Below, one piece after another: positions 8,379-17,592 of a stretch of 64,000 bases of DNA. Position numbers and translations under genes: made by a program. The stretch spans positions 62,001 through 126,000 of the forward strand of contig NKIK01000001.1 in assembly GCA_002256115.1 (NCBI GenBank). Direction: 5' to 3'. How positions within the stretch are numbered: position 1 is the first letter of the stretch; every line of letters starts with the position of its first letter. The DNA is from Burkholderiales bacterium PBB3 (GTDB lineage Bacteria > Pseudomonadota > Gammaproteobacteria > Burkholderiales > Burkholderiaceae_C). The notes beneath the pieces were generated by a model. The model was not told the DNA's origin and did not search any database. It saw only the letters and a program-made list of their open reading frames with translations.

Positions 8379-9242
8379 CTAAGGTTTTGCTCGCAGAGCC
8401 TTGGCCTTTTCATGCTGGCGCAGGCGTTGACCCAGCAAGCTGAACCAGTGGGACGCTCGGGTGGGGAATAGTCGAAACAGTAGGTCCAGAAACTTGGCGT
8501 CACCCCCAATCAGCACGCGGGTCTTGCGCGCCTGCATGGCGCGGATGATGACCTCGGCCGCTTGCGCCGGGCTGGTGCGGGCCAGCCGGGTAAAGGCATC
8601 GCGCATTTCCTGGTCGGAGTCGGCCACCATGGTCACATCGGTGATGCGCGCGGCATTGGCAATATTGGTACGAATGCCGCCGGGGTGCACGCACAACACG
8701 TCGATGCCCGGCGTGCGCAATTCCTCACGTAGCGCATCGCTAAAGCCGCGCACGGCGGCTTTGCTGGCGTTGTAAATGCTCTGCGTGGGCATGGACACCA
8801 TTGCAAAGATGCTGGAGATATTGACCAGCAATGCATCCGGCCGGTGGCTGAGCTGGGGAATGAACGCCCGGCAGCCATGCACCACACCCCAAAAGTTGAT
8901 ATTCATCAGCCACTGCGCATCAGCCGTGTGCAACTGGGCTACCGGTGCCATCAGGCCCACGCCAGCGTTGTTGATCACCATATCCGCGCCGCCCAGTTGG
9001 CTCATCGCTTCCTGGGCCAGGGCGGTAATGGCGGCTTCCGAGCCGGTATCGGTCACTAGGCTGTAGCAAGGCGTGCCTTGCGCTTGGACGGCGGCCATGA
9101 CGCGGTCTAGGCCTTCCACATCAATATCGGCCAATAGCAGCCGCGCACCGCGCTTTGACAATCCCAAGGCCAGTGCCTCACCAATGCCGGAGGCCGCGCC
9201 GGTGATGACGATGGCTTTGTCTTTGAGTGCGCGTGCTGTCAA
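8379..9242 (-). CDS. Short-chain dehydrogenase/reductase
   Basis: This 287-residue classical SDR should oxidise an alcohol or reduce a ketone with NAD(P). The cofactor motif is TGAASGIG (14-21), followed by the Asp in LLLADIDVE that favours NAD(H). NNAGVG, the catalytic Ser in VNISSIFAM and the YNASK pair complete the active site. The C-terminal part resembles SDRs acting on hydrophobic substrates. It overlaps the metallo-beta-lactamase-fold gene by four bases. Confidence 0.88.
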   Translation of the reverse strand: MTARALKDKAIVITGAASGIGEALALGLSKRGARLLLADIDVEGLDRVMAAVQAQGTPCYSLVTDTGSEAAITALAQEAMSQLGGADMVINNAGVGLMAPVAQLHTADAQWLMNINFWGVVHGCRAFIPQLSHRPDALLVNISSIFAMVSMPTQSIYNASKAAVRGFSDALREELRTPGIDVLCVHPGGIRTNIANAARITDVTMVADSDQEMRDAFTRLARTSPAQAAEVIIRAMQARKTRVLIGGDAKFLDLLFRLFPTRASHWFSLLGQRLRQHEKAKALRAKP

Positions 9243-10327
9243 TTGAGTTTGCTCCGGTGAATATCGGTGCTGCCTGCTGGCAGGCTGAACAGCATGCCAT
9301 CTTCACCCACGGTGATGGGCTTGTCGAAGAATTTTGCGGCATCACCCAGGAATGCTGGGTAGGCATAAGCCACGGGCATGGGCGGCACGATGTGGTTCAG
9401 CACCAGTTGCTTGGCCCCGGCTCGCGTGGCTTGCGCAGCAGCCTCTTCCGGCGTGGTGTGGTAGTTCAGGATGTCGTGCATCACCTGCCCCATATTGCCC
9501 AGGTTGCGGTTCTTGAACTCGGTTTCCAGGATGTGGACCAGCTTGGGCTGCAGCGCCTCGTGCACCAGAATATCCACGCCCTGGGCGGCCTTCACCAAAC
9601 TGGGTGTGGCCGTGGTGTCACCACTGATGGCAATCGAGCGGCCTTTGTAGTCAAACCGGTAACCCACTGCGGGTTCGATAGGCGCATGGTTCACCCTGAA
9701 GGCGGTGACTTTGAGGCCCTTGTCATTCAGCACCACCACCTCCTCGCCCTGGCCTACGGGCGGCAACGCGAAGGGCAGGCCTTTGCCACCACTGCCGCCG
9801 GGCGGCATGATTTTCTCGGTGTGGTGGGCCACGCGGTAGCCAAAGTCCAGCACATAGGCGGCGCGGAATCCATCCACCACTTTGTCGACTCCGGTGGGGC
9901 CGTGAATAGGTGTGGGCGTCTGGAAGGTGCCCAGACCCCAGCGCTGCAACAAGAACGGGCCTAGACCGTCAATGTGGTCCGAATGGAAGTGGGTCAGAAA
10001 AATCGCTTCGATCTTGGCGGCAGGAATACCCATAAAGCCCAGATTGCGTGCACTGCCTTCGCCGGTGTCCACAATGAAAAGCCGGTCCCCTGCAATGATG
10101 GCTGAGCAGGGGCCTGCGCGTGTCGGGTCGGGGAAAGGCGAGCCCGTGCCGCACAGGGCCAGGTGCAGTCCGTCGGGCAGAGTCGGAATGATGTTGCGGC
10201 CAATGTTTTTGTGCGCCACTTGCTGCAGCAGGGCTGTGCCTATCTGCACCTGGAACAGCCACAAGGCCAGCAGCACCACTAGCACGGCTATGGCAGCCCC
10301 CAGCATCCATTTTTTTGTCAATTTCAT
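9239..10327 (-). CDS. Metallo-beta-lactamase-fold hydrolase (RNase Z/arylsulfatase-like), membrane-anchored
   Basis: This 362-residue protein has an N-terminal hydrophobic helix (about 9-28) and a metallo-beta-lactamase fold. The zinc motif is HFHSDH (113-118), with further ligands in FRVNHAP, ISGDTT and LNHIVPP. The arrangement is that of the RNase Z-like branch that also includes zinc arylsulfatases; anchoring outside the cytoplasm argues against tRNA processing. It overlaps the sulfatase stop and the SDR start by four bases each, so a role in ester or sulfate-ester hydrolysis in the same pathway is likely. Confidence 0.8.
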   Translation of the reverse strand: MKLTKKWMLGAAIAVLVVLLALWLFQVQIGTALLQQVAHKNIGRNIIPTLPDGLHLALCGTGSPFPDPTRAGPCSAIIAGDRLFIVDTGEGSARNLGFMGIPAAKIEAIFLTHFHSDHIDGLGPFLLQRWGLGTFQTPTPIHGPTGVDKVVDGFRAAYVLDFGYRVAHHTEKIMPPGGSGGKGLPFALPPVGQGEEVVVLNDKGLKVTAFRVNHAPIEPAVGYRFDYKGRSIAISGDTTATPSLVKAAQGVDILVHEALQPKLVHILETEFKNRNLGNMGQVMHDILNYHTTPEEAAAQATRAGAKQLVLNHIVPPMPVAYAYPAFLGDAAKFFDKPITVGEDGMLFSLPAGSTDIHRSKLN

Positions 10328-12180
10328 ACGGCTGGTTTTCTCGCGTTAGAGGCATCGGTGCCGTTAGCTTTTTTGATGCGTCTGCGCCAGACCACAAGGC
10401 CTGCAATAGCCCCAATCAACACGACCAAAGACGCCGCCACCATGGAGCCATACGCTGGCAACCAGTAATGCCAGAAGCTGTTGATCAGCACTTGGTTTTG
10501 GGGGCTGTAACCGGCGGGCATGGGCAAGACGCCGTGCGCTTGCGCGTATTGGGCGTAGTCAGCCTGCATGGTGGCAAATTCTGTGGGCAAGGCCGATTGC
10601 AAGTCATGGGTCTCGCCGGGGTCTTGGGTCAGGTCGTACAAATGCCACTGACCATCGCCCAGCGGCGGCAGGTTTTTGCTGAGTTTGAGCGCGCCCTTGA
10701 ACACCGCCAGATTGCCCGATAGCTCGTAACCCAAAGCCTCTTGCGGCCCGCGCACCACAGACGCGGTGCCCGCCAACAGCGGCAGCAGGCTGCGCCCGGC
10801 AATGGCTTCCACGGGTTTTCCTTGGTATTGGCCCGTGGGTGCGGTCACCCCGGCCATGTCCAGCAGCGTGGGGGCGATGTCGGTCACATGGGTTAGGCTG
10901 CGGCTGATGTGCGCGGCTTGGCTGATTTGCGGCCCGGCGATGAACATGGGCGTGCGAATGCCGCCTTCACCTGCATAAAACTTGTAGGTGGACAGGGGCG
11001 ATGCCGACGCGCTGGCCCAGCTTGGGCCGACCACGCCATACGCGCCCTTGCCACCCAGTTGCTCGGTGGCCTGGGTGTATTGGGTGCGAATCCACAGTTG
11101 GGCCTCGTCGTAGTCAGAGCCTTCGGGGCCGTTATCTGACAAAAACACAAACACGGTGTTTTCTAGCTCCCCGCTCTTGCGCAAAGAGTCGACCAAGCGG
11201 CCCACATGAAAGTCCATGGCCTCGGCCATGCCCGCATACACCTCCATTTCGCGCTCCATGTGGGCGCGGTCGGCGGCGCTCAGGGCGTTCCAGTTGGTGG
11301 TGGTGTTCAGAGTCACCATGGCCGGCACTTTGGTTGGATTGGATGGGTTGGACAGCAAACCCATGGCCGTGGCTTTGGCGGCGCGGGTTTCACGCAGTGC
11401 GGTCCATCCCTCCTGGTAGCGGCCCCTGTACTTGTCGACAAAACTACGCGGCGCTTGCACCGGCACGTGGTTGGCCTGAAAGCCGACGTAGGCAAAAAAC
11501 GGTTTGTCTTTGCGCGTGTCCGATTCGATGTAGCCCAGCATGCGATCCACGAAGAACTCGGATGAGTAGAACTCCGCTGGCATCACCGCCTTTTTGCCAT
11601 CTTCAAACCATTCCACCTGGGCCGAATGCGGCAGGTAGCGCTGGCTGGGCACCCAGTTGTCGGAGCCCGTGTCGCCCTGCACGATGGAGCGGTCAAAGCC
11701 GCGCCGGTTGGGCAGGTTGTAGGGCTCGGAGCCCACGTTCCATTTGCCGGTGATGTAGGTGCGGTAGCCGCTGTCTTGCAGCAAGCTGGCCACGGTGACC
11801 ACGTTCTGGTTCAAAGAGCCCTGGTAGCCTGGGCGGCCCAGGTGTTCGGTGGGCATGGCCTCGCGCAGATTGCCGACGCCGTTGCGGTGGTTGTCCACGC
11901 CAGTGAGCAGCATGGAGCGGGTAGGGGAGCAGGAGGCTGCCACGTGAAAGTTGCTGAAACGCACGCCGCGCAAAGCCAGTGCATCCAGATTCGGGGTGGC
12001 AATCTCGCCGCCAAACGCGCCCAAGTCGGTGAAGCCCCAGTCGTCTGCCACCAGCACCACGATGTTCGGCCGTTTGGCGCCTGGTTTGGCTTGGGCCTGG
12101 GGGGCAGTGGCCGCGCTGGCCAGCCCTAAGACCGTGGCCGCCAACGCTGCCAGTAACTTCCAAGCCATCTTCATGCGCAC
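10324..12180 (-). CDS. Exported type I arylsulfatase
   Basis: This 618-residue sulfatase has a signal peptide ending near ASAATA (about 25) and a C-terminal membrane helix (about 575-600) followed by WRRRIKK, so it is probably tethered with its catalytic domain in the periplasm. The first metal site is NIVVLVADDWGFTDLG and the formylglycine motif is CSPTRSMLLTG with Cys84, which is canonical. FLSDNGPEGSD supplies another metal ligand. It is the first gene of the leftward operon, with the proposed TetR operator about 25 bases upstream. Confidence 0.9.
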   Translation of the reverse strand: MRMKMAWKLLAALAATVLGLASAATAPQAQAKPGAKRPNIVVLVADDWGFTDLGAFGGEIATPNLDALALRGVRFSNFHVAASCSPTRSMLLTGVDNHRNGVGNLREAMPTEHLGRPGYQGSLNQNVVTVASLLQDSGYRTYITGKWNVGSEPYNLPNRRGFDRSIVQGDTGSDNWVPSQRYLPHSAQVEWFEDGKKAVMPAEFYSSEFFVDRMLGYIESDTRKDKPFFAYVGFQANHVPVQAPRSFVDKYRGRYQEGWTALRETRAAKATAMGLLSNPSNPTKVPAMVTLNTTTNWNALSAADRAHMEREMEVYAGMAEAMDFHVGRLVDSLRKSGELENTVFVFLSDNGPEGSDYDEAQLWIRTQYTQATEQLGGKGAYGVVGPSWASASASPLSTYKFYAGEGGIRTPMFIAGPQISQAAHISRSLTHVTDIAPTLLDMAGVTAPTGQYQGKPVEAIAGRSLLPLLAGTASVVRGPQEALGYELSGNLAVFKGALKLSKNLPPLGDGQWHLYDLTQDPGETHDLQSALPTEFATMQADYAQYAQAHGVLPMPAGYSPQNQVLINSFWHYWLPAYGSMVAASLVVLIGAIAGLVVWRRRIKKANGTDASNARKPAV

Positions 12181-12204
12181 TCCGTAGGTTGCAGACTGGC
12201 TGTA

Positions 12205-12240
12205 AGTCTATGAAATTAGTTCACGTTATGTTTCAGATTT
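12205..12240. promoter_or_regulatory. Proposed TetR-family operator, copy 2
   Basis: The stretch TATGAAATTAGTTCAC followed by ATGTTTCAGATTT matches the site at 3370-3406 across about 36 bases, with a one-base gap and few substitutions. It lies 25 bases upstream of the exported sulfatase start, in the same orientation relative to the controlled gene as copy 1. This links both operons to one regulator. Confidence 0.6.
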
Positions 12241-12313
12241 TTGGGACGGTTTTCAAACCCGAATGAGATGATAAAAATCTAATTATTTCAATAACTTACA
12301 TCATTCATCCTAG

Positions 12314-12351
12314 GGCTACTACCTAGCCTAATAGAAGACTGGGTAGTAGCC
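12314..12351. terminator. Hairpin between the sulfatase operon promoter and the fadB-like stop
   Basis: GGCTACTACC at 12314-12323 pairs exactly with GGTAGTAGCC at 12342-12351 across an 18-base loop. It starts 11 bases beyond the stop of the leftward fadB-like gene. No long U-run follows on that strand, so intrinsic termination is plausible but unproven. Confidence 0.5.
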
Positions 12352-12361
12352 TATTTCAGAT

Positions 12362-14521
12362 TCAATACACAGGCTTGTATTTGCGAATAGCTGCCTTCAC
12401 ATCATCGGTCAGTGCAAAGCCAGGGCCGAACTGCGTGGCCAGCTCGGCGGCGCGCGCCTGAAAGGCCTCAATGCCCATGCCGTAGATGAACTGCATCGCG
12501 CCGCCGGTCCAAGCCGGGAAGCCGATGCCGAAGATCGAGCCGATATTGGCGTCGTGCACGCTGGTCAATACGTTCTCGCTGAGGCAGCGGGCGGTTTCTA
12601 CGGCTTGGCGGTACAGCAGACGGTCTTTCAGATCGGTGATGTTCCAGGCGGCATCGGCCTTCTCGAACAGGCCTTTGAGTTCGGGCCATAGGAATTTCTT
12701 GGCACCTTTTTCCGTGGGGTAGTCGTAGAAGCCTGCGCCACCGGCACGGCCAGGGCGGTTGTGTTGCTTGACCATTTTTTCGACGACCAGCTCGCCCGGT
12801 GTGGCGGTGTAAGTCTTGCCCTCGGCTTCAAAGTCCTTCTTGGTCTGGTCCATCACATGCAGGCTCAGCGTCAGCGCGGTTTCGTCCAGCACCGCCAGCG
12901 GGCCGACCGGCATACCGGCTTGCACGCCCGCGTTTTCAATCGCGGCGGCGGGAATGCCCTCGCCCACCATGGCCGCGCCTTCCATCACAAAGGTGCCAAA
13001 CACCCGGCTGGTGAAAAAGCCACGCGAGTCGTTTACCACGATGGGCAGTTTGCCCAGGGCCTGCACATAGTCGTAAGCGCGGGCCACGGTCTCGTCGTCG
13101 GTTTCTTTGCCCTTGATGATTTCCACCAGTTGCATCTTGTCGACCGGGCTGAAGAAGTGGATGCCAATGAACTTTTTGGCGTCGCGGCTGGCCTTCGCGA
13201 GGCCGGTGATGGGGAGCGTGGAGGTGTTGGAGGCGAAGAAACTGCCAGCGGCCAACAGGGGCTCGGTTTCCTGCGTGACCTTGGCCTTGAGTTCGCGGTT
13301 CTCGAACACGGCTTCAATGATCAGATCGCAACCCTTGAGGTCGTCGTTCGATGCCGTGGCTTGGATGCGGCCCAGGATTTCGGCTTGCGCTTCAGGCTTC
13401 ATGCGGCCCTTGTCGACGCGGCCTTGGGTGATCTTGGCGGCGTAGCCCTTGCCGGTATCGGCCTTTTCCTGGCTCACATCTTTGAGCACGGTAGCAATGC
13501 CCTTGCTGGCTTGGCTGTAGGCAATGCCCGCACCCATCATGCCGGCACCCAGCAGGCCCACCTTGGTCGGCTTGAAGCGCGGCACGCCGGCAGGGCGGCT
13601 GGTTCCGCTCTTGATCGCGTTCAGGTTGAAGAAGAAAGTGTTGATCATCGCCTTGGCATTGATGCCCGTCATCAGCTTGGCGAGGTAACGGCTCTCAATG
13701 CGCAGCGCAGTCTCGATGTCCACCTGCAGGCCTTCGACCATGCAAGCCATGATGGCCTCCGCAGCCGGGAACAGGCCCCGCGTTTGCTTCTTGATCATGG
13801 CCGGGGCCACCGGCAGCATTTGCGCGACGGCCGGGTTGCTAGGCAGGCCACCGGGCACTTTGTAGCCCTTGGCTTCCCAGGCGTGCTGGGCGCTGGGGTT
13901 GGCGGCAATCCAGGCGAGGCCTTTGGCTTTCATCTCTGCGGCGGCGTTGTCGCCGGGGGCCACCAAGTCATGCACCAGGCCCAGGCCTTTGGCCTCGGCG
14001 GGGCTGAAGGTTTTGCCTTCCACCAAGTAGGGCTGCGCGCCCATCAGACCCAGGTGGCGTGTCATTTTGGTCACGCCGCTGGCACCGGGCAACAGGCCCA
14101 GCGTTACTTCGGGCAGGCCAAATTGGGTTTTGCGGTCGTCAATGGCAATGCGGTGGTGGCCCACCAGCGCCACTTCCCAGCCACCGCCCAGCGCCGTGCC
14201 GTTCAGCAAACTGACCACCGGCTTGCCCAGGGTTTCAATCGTGCGGAAGTTCTTTTTAACGCGCTCGATCTCTTCAAAAATCTTGGGTGCATCGCTGGGC
14301 TGCAGGCGCATCGCGCCTTTCAGATCCGCGCCCGCAAAGAAGGTGGTTTTGGCGGATGCCAGCAAGATGCCCGTGATGGCATCCTTGTCTTTCAGCACCT
14401 GTGCGGCCACGGCGTCCATGTCTTCCTGCCACTGCAGGCACATGGTGTTGACGGGCGAATTGGGTTCGTCGAAGGTGATGGTGGCAATACCTTCGGCCAG
14501 GGTGTATTGAATGGTTTTCAT
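12362..14521 (-). CDS. fadB: Bifunctional 3-hydroxyacyl-CoA dehydrogenase / enoyl-CoA hydratase
   Basis: This 719-residue fusion carries out the hydration and NAD-dependent oxidation steps of fatty acid beta-oxidation. The N-terminal crotonase domain (about 1-190) includes GADLKGAM and NGTALGGGWEVALVGH. The dehydrogenase domain starts near 310 with KVGLLGAGMMGAGIA, and IGIHFFSPVDKMQLVEII holds the catalytic His region. The length is normal for FadB/FadJ-type proteins. It lies 117 bases downstream of the thiolase gene on the same strand, and a family A repeat fills most of that gap. Whether it is FadB or FadJ by function is not resolved. Confidence 0.92.
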   Translation of the reverse strand: MKTIQYTLAEGIATITFDEPNSPVNTMCLQWQEDMDAVAAQVLKDKDAITGILLASAKTTFFAGADLKGAMRLQPSDAPKIFEEIERVKKNFRTIETLGKPVVSLLNGTALGGGWEVALVGHHRIAIDDRKTQFGLPEVTLGLLPGASGVTKMTRHLGLMGAQPYLVEGKTFSPAEAKGLGLVHDLVAPGDNAAAEMKAKGLAWIAANPSAQHAWEAKGYKVPGGLPSNPAVAQMLPVAPAMIKKQTRGLFPAAEAIMACMVEGLQVDIETALRIESRYLAKLMTGINAKAMINTFFFNLNAIKSGTSRPAGVPRFKPTKVGLLGAGMMGAGIAYSQASKGIATVLKDVSQEKADTGKGYAAKITQGRVDKGRMKPEAQAEILGRIQATASNDDLKGCDLIIEAVFENRELKAKVTQETEPLLAAGSFFASNTSTLPITGLAKASRDAKKFIGIHFFSPVDKMQLVEIIKGKETDDETVARAYDYVQALGKLPIVVNDSRGFFTSRVFGTFVMEGAAMVGEGIPAAAIENAGVQAGMPVGPLAVLDETALTLSLHVMDQTKKDFEAEGKTYTATPGELVVEKMVKQHNRPGRAGGAGFYDYPTEKGAKKFLWPELKGLFEKADAAWNITDLKDRLLYRQAVETARCLSENVLTSVHDANIGSIFGIGFPAWTGGAMQFIYGMGIEAFQARAAELATQFGPGFALTDDVKAAIRKYKPVY

Positions 14522-14582
14522 ATTTTCTCAATCAGTTGGGGACAGAGCTTCGTTTCGCTACGGTCTGTCCCGCAAGGTTAAT

Positions 14583-14640
14583 GCTATAAAAGTAGGAGCT
14601 GCTCCCGCACTATCCACGGGCTAGAAGCCGGTTTTGGCTT
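14583..14640. repeat. Dispersed repeat family A, copy 1
   Basis: The core GGAGCTGCTCCCGCACTATC is followed by CACGGGCTAGAAGCC. It begins with GCTATAAAAG and ends at the thiolase stop codon, between the thiolase and fadB-like genes. GGAGC-T-GCTCC can form a small stem. Confidence 0.85.
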
Positions 14641-15844
14641 AAATTCTCTCGACAATGGTCGCAATGCCCATACCACCGCCCACACACAGTGTGGCCAGGC
14701 CATAACGCAGCTTGCGGCGGTGCAGCTCGTCAATCAGCGTGCCCAAAATCATCGCGCCGGTGGCACCCAGCGGGTGGCCCATCGCAATCGCACCGCCATT
14801 CACATTCACCTTGTCGTGCGGCACTTTCATCTCTTTCATAAAGCGCATCACCACCGCAGCAAAGGCCTCGTTCACTTCAAACAGGTCGATGTCGTTGATG
14901 CTGAGGCCCGCCTTGGCCAACGCCTTGCGCGTGGCGGGCATGGGGCCGGTGAGCATGATGGTGGGGTCTGCGCCGCTCAGCGCCGTGGCCACAATGCGGG
15001 CGCGCGGCTGCAGGTTGTGGGCTTTGGCTGCTGCCTCATTGCCCACCAGCACGGCGGCAGCCCCGTCCACAATGCCCGACGAATTGCCCGCATGGTGCAC
15101 ATGGTGGATGCGCTCCACCTGCGGGTAGCGGGTCAACGCCACTTGGTCAAAGCCCATGCCGCCCATTTGCTCAAAGGCTGGCTTCAGTCCCGCCAAGCCT
15201 TCCAGCGTGGTGTTGGGTTTGATGAATTCGTCTCTGGCCAAAATGACCTGGCCCATAAAGTCTTTGACCGGCATGACCGAGCGGTCAAAGTAACCAGCGG
15301 CTTGGGCCGCCGTAGCGCGCTTTTGTGATTCCAGCGCAAAGGCATCCACATCGGCGCGGCTAAAGCCTTCCAGCGTGGCAATCAAATCCGCGCCAATGCC
15401 CTGGGGCACGAAAGCGGTTTGCGAATTGGTTTCGGGGTCCATGGCCCAGGCGCCGCCGTCCGAGCCAATGGGCACGCGGCTCATGCTCTCTACGCCACCG
15501 GCCACGACCAAGTCTTCCCAGCCCGAACGCACCTTTTGCGCCGCCATGTTCACGGCCTCCAGGCCCGAGGCGCAGAAGCGGTTGATTTGCACGCCCGCCG
15601 CCTGAAAGTCCCAGCCGGCCTTAAGGGCTGCCACTTTAGGAATCACCGAGCCCTGGTCGCCCACCGGCGACACCACGCCCATCACCACATCGTCCACGCG
15701 CGAAGTGTCCAATTGGTGGCGCTGCTGCAGGTCCGTCAACAAACCAGCCAACAGATTGACGGGTTTGACCTCGTACAGGCTGCCGTCTTTCTTGCCCTTG
15801 CCGCGGGGGGTGCGGATGGCGTCAAACACAAATGCTTCAGTCAT
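14639..15844 (-). CDS. fadA: Acetyl-CoA C-acyltransferase (thiolase)
   Basis: This 401-residue thiolase performs the last, cleaving step of beta-oxidation. The acyl-accepting Cys91 lies in [11 protein letters not shown], the active His in [15 protein letters not shown], and the second Cys (about 387) in LCVGGGMG. The length is normal. It is the first gene of a leftward pair with the fadB-like gene. A palindromic site 90-115 bases upstream recurs before the acyl-CoA dehydrogenase gene at 18299. The stop codon lies at the edge of a family A repeat. Confidence 0.93.
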   Translation of the reverse strand: MTEAFVFDAIRTPRGKGKKDGSLYEVKPVNLLAGLLTDLQQRHQLDTSRVDDVVMGVVSPVGDQGSVIPKVAALKAGWDFQAAGVQINRFCASGLEAVNMAAQKVRSGWEDLVVAGGVESMSRVPIGSDGGAWAMDPETNSQTAFVPQGIGADLIATLEGFSRADVDAFALESQKRATAAQAAGYFDRSVMPVKDFMGQVILARDEFIKPNTTLEGLAGLKPAFEQMGGMGFDQVALTRYPQVERIHHVHHAGNSSGIVDGAAAVLVGNEAAAKAHNLQPRARIVATALSGADPTIMLTGPMPATRKALAKAGLSINDIDLFEVNEAFAAVVMRFMKEMKVPHDKVNVNGGAIAMGHPLGATGAMILGTLIDELHRRKLRYGLATLCVGGGMGIATIVERI

Positions 15845-15933
15845 GGGGGAGGTCTCCAGTTGGAATCAAACAAAACTGCAAAGGAAGGACGGTTAGCGGT
15901 ACGGCAACCGATCTGTGACATCAGTATATTGGT

Positions 15934-15959
15934 TTTTACCAAGCAAGCGCTTTGTAAAA
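15934..15959. promoter_or_regulatory. Palindromic operator upstream of the thiolase gene
   Basis: The 26-base site reads TTTTACCAAGC-AAGC-GCTTTGTAAAA (hyphens mark the arms); the two 11-base arms are inverted copies with one mismatch. A site identical at 23 of 26 positions lies at 18233-18258, and both are preceded by GTATATT. A TetR-type fatty-acid regulator is the likely binder by context. Confidence 0.65.
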
Positions 15960-16045
15960 TTATTGTTTGGACCGCTTTAGTTCGTTTCCGTAGCCTGCGC
16001 GCCATAACAGCCGACGGCTTTGCCCGGTTCCCCCGACTGTTTTAC

Positions 16046-16390
16046 CTACAGCGCGTCATACTTTTTGGAGGAGCCGCGAGACTTTTCGACCGGATACTTC
16101 AGTGCGTTGAGTTCCATTTTTTTACGGACTGCAGCGTCAATATCAATATTGAGGTCGTTGCAGAAGTAGCTCAAAAGAATTGCAATATCGGCTACTTCAT
16201 GCTCAATCTCAATCTTGCGCTCCTCAACACGGGCATTGAGTTCGTCGTCCTTTGCCCATAAAAAAATCTCTTGCAGTTCTCCTGCCTCAATCGCCAATGC
16301 GGCTGCCAAATTACGTGAGTTGTGAAATTGCTCCCATTCGCGCTCACGTCGAAAGGCCAGTAAATCCAGCAGTAGTTTTGGGTTCAACAT
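16046..16390 (-). CDS. MazG-related nucleotide pyrophosphohydrolase (dCTPase-like)
   Basis: This 114-residue all-alpha protein fits the MazG/dCTP pyrophosphatase group that removes pyrophosphate from NTPs. The metal-binding pairs are EAGELQEI (ExxE-type, about 36-43) and EIEHEVADIA (ExxxD-type). The tail YPVEKSRGSSKKY is typical of the small dCTPase-like proteins. It starts two bases after the stop of the HNH gene, so the two are co-transcribed. A nucleotide-pool housekeeping or phage-response role is possible. Confidence 0.82.
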   Translation of the reverse strand: MLNPKLLLDLLAFRREREWEQFHNSRNLAAALAIEAGELQEIFLWAKDDELNARVEERKIEIEHEVADIAILLSYFCNDLNIDIDAAVRKKMELNALKYPVEKSRGSSKKYDAL

Positions 16391-16392
16391 AG

Positions 16393-17334
16393 TTATGCCT
16401 GAAACACGTTTTTGAAGTGCCAGTTGAGTTTGTCTGGGTCGGGCTTGTGAAGTGGGTTTTCAGGAACTATCGCCAGCGGTTCATTGTGCAAACGGTAGTA
16501 GACCTTGCCATTGAGCCATGCTTCTCGAATTCGAGGGCTGATTTGGATGGTCAAATTGGGCGCTACGCTTACTAACCCTGCATCGAATAGCTTGTGAAAA
16601 TCTGCTCTCAATAGAAGACCGTTATTGATATCGTGGGTGCCTTCAGTTGCATAGGGCACGATGTGAGCTGCCTCAAGGACAGGAAGCGTACTTTCACCCG
16701 TAATGGCGCAACGTTTGCGGTAGGCCTCAGTCAGTGTGAGTCGAAAAGCACCTTGACCCATCCGCGGTTTGATCAATACCCCGGCACCGAATTTTGGAAT
16801 CTCTTCCTTGGCAAGAATTTCGGCCGTCACCGGAACACTTTCTGTAGTCGCCTGTGGTTGCTCGAAGAAGAAGCGCTCTACATGAGTCCAGATGGCGGCA
16901 CCGTCAGATTGGCTAGATTCATACATCTTTCCGCGAACGATATTTGATGACCAGCCCGGCGGATTCGCTAACCAGTCAGCTGGTTCAAGAAAGAATGGAT
17001 TCGCAATGACCTGGCATCCAATCTCCCGTAACGATGTACTGTCTTTTGCCAATGGGCCAAGCAAGTCTTTCAATTCAGCAAGTGAAGACGCTCCATTTCC
17101 CTGACCAAAGATTTCCCACGCCAAAGTAAGTGGTATGGCGCTGTGGCGAATGAAGAACCCGCCGCCTGCAATGTGGTTGTGAGGCCGTTTGAGCTTGAAT
17201 AGAAATGGCATTCCCTCCCGCGCATTCATGAATGGTGGCGTAGTGCTGGGTTGCCAAAAATTCACCTCATCATTAACACGGGAAGCCAGGAAATTGAACC
17301 ACCGACTGTCAGTAGTGCCTACCCAAAATTTCAT
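16393..17334 (-). CDS. HNH endonuclease with N-terminal PUA-like domain
   Basis: This 313-residue protein has a C-terminal HNH nuclease domain of the HNH_2 type: CAITGESTLPVLEAAHIVPY followed by INNGLLLRADFHKLFD. The N-terminal half (about 1-150) contains FLFKLKRPHNHIAGGGFF, which resembles PUA/EVE-like modified-base readers. That combination would fit a modification-dependent restriction nuclease, but this is inference. It is paired with the MazG-type gene at two bases' spacing and lies beside a toxin-antitoxin pair, which suggests an accessory defence patch. Confidence 0.75.
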   Translation of the reverse strand: MKFWVGTTDSRWFNFLASRVNDEVNFWQPSTTPPFMNAREGMPFLFKLKRPHNHIAGGGFFIRHSAIPLTLAWEIFGQGNGASSLAELKDLLGPLAKDSTSLREIGCQVIANPFFLEPADWLANPPGWSSNIVRGKMYESSQSDGAAIWTHVERFFFEQPQATTESVPVTAEILAKEEIPKFGAGVLIKPRMGQGAFRLTLTEAYRKRCAITGESTLPVLEAAHIVPYATEGTHDINNGLLLRADFHKLFDAGLVSVAPNLTIQISPRIREAWLNGKVYYRLHNEPLAIVPENPLHKPDPDKLNWHFKNVFQA

Positions 17335-17592
17335 GAGCTAGTACCCCACAATGCAAGGTGCAAAAGACTTGCGCTGGTGAGCGCTTTTGATGGTTGTTTC
17401 AGGCGTCGGCGTTTTCGCTTTGGTGGTGTCGCGTCAGTCATGCTTGCCCCTATGTATCTTTGTGGGCCAGAGGTTACACCACACCCTTGGTTAGAAATAG
17501 CGAGTTGGCGCTGTGGTCAGATTGCAAATGGCACAAGCGCTTGCATCCTGGTTTTGGGTTGTGGCACACTTGTGTTACTTGGAGGTAAAACC

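Noticed and set aside
12761-14581. A 606-codon open frame on the plus strand opposite the fadB-like gene
   Set aside because: It mirrors the high-GC codon pattern of the real gene, is rich in His, Gly and Gln, and matches no family.
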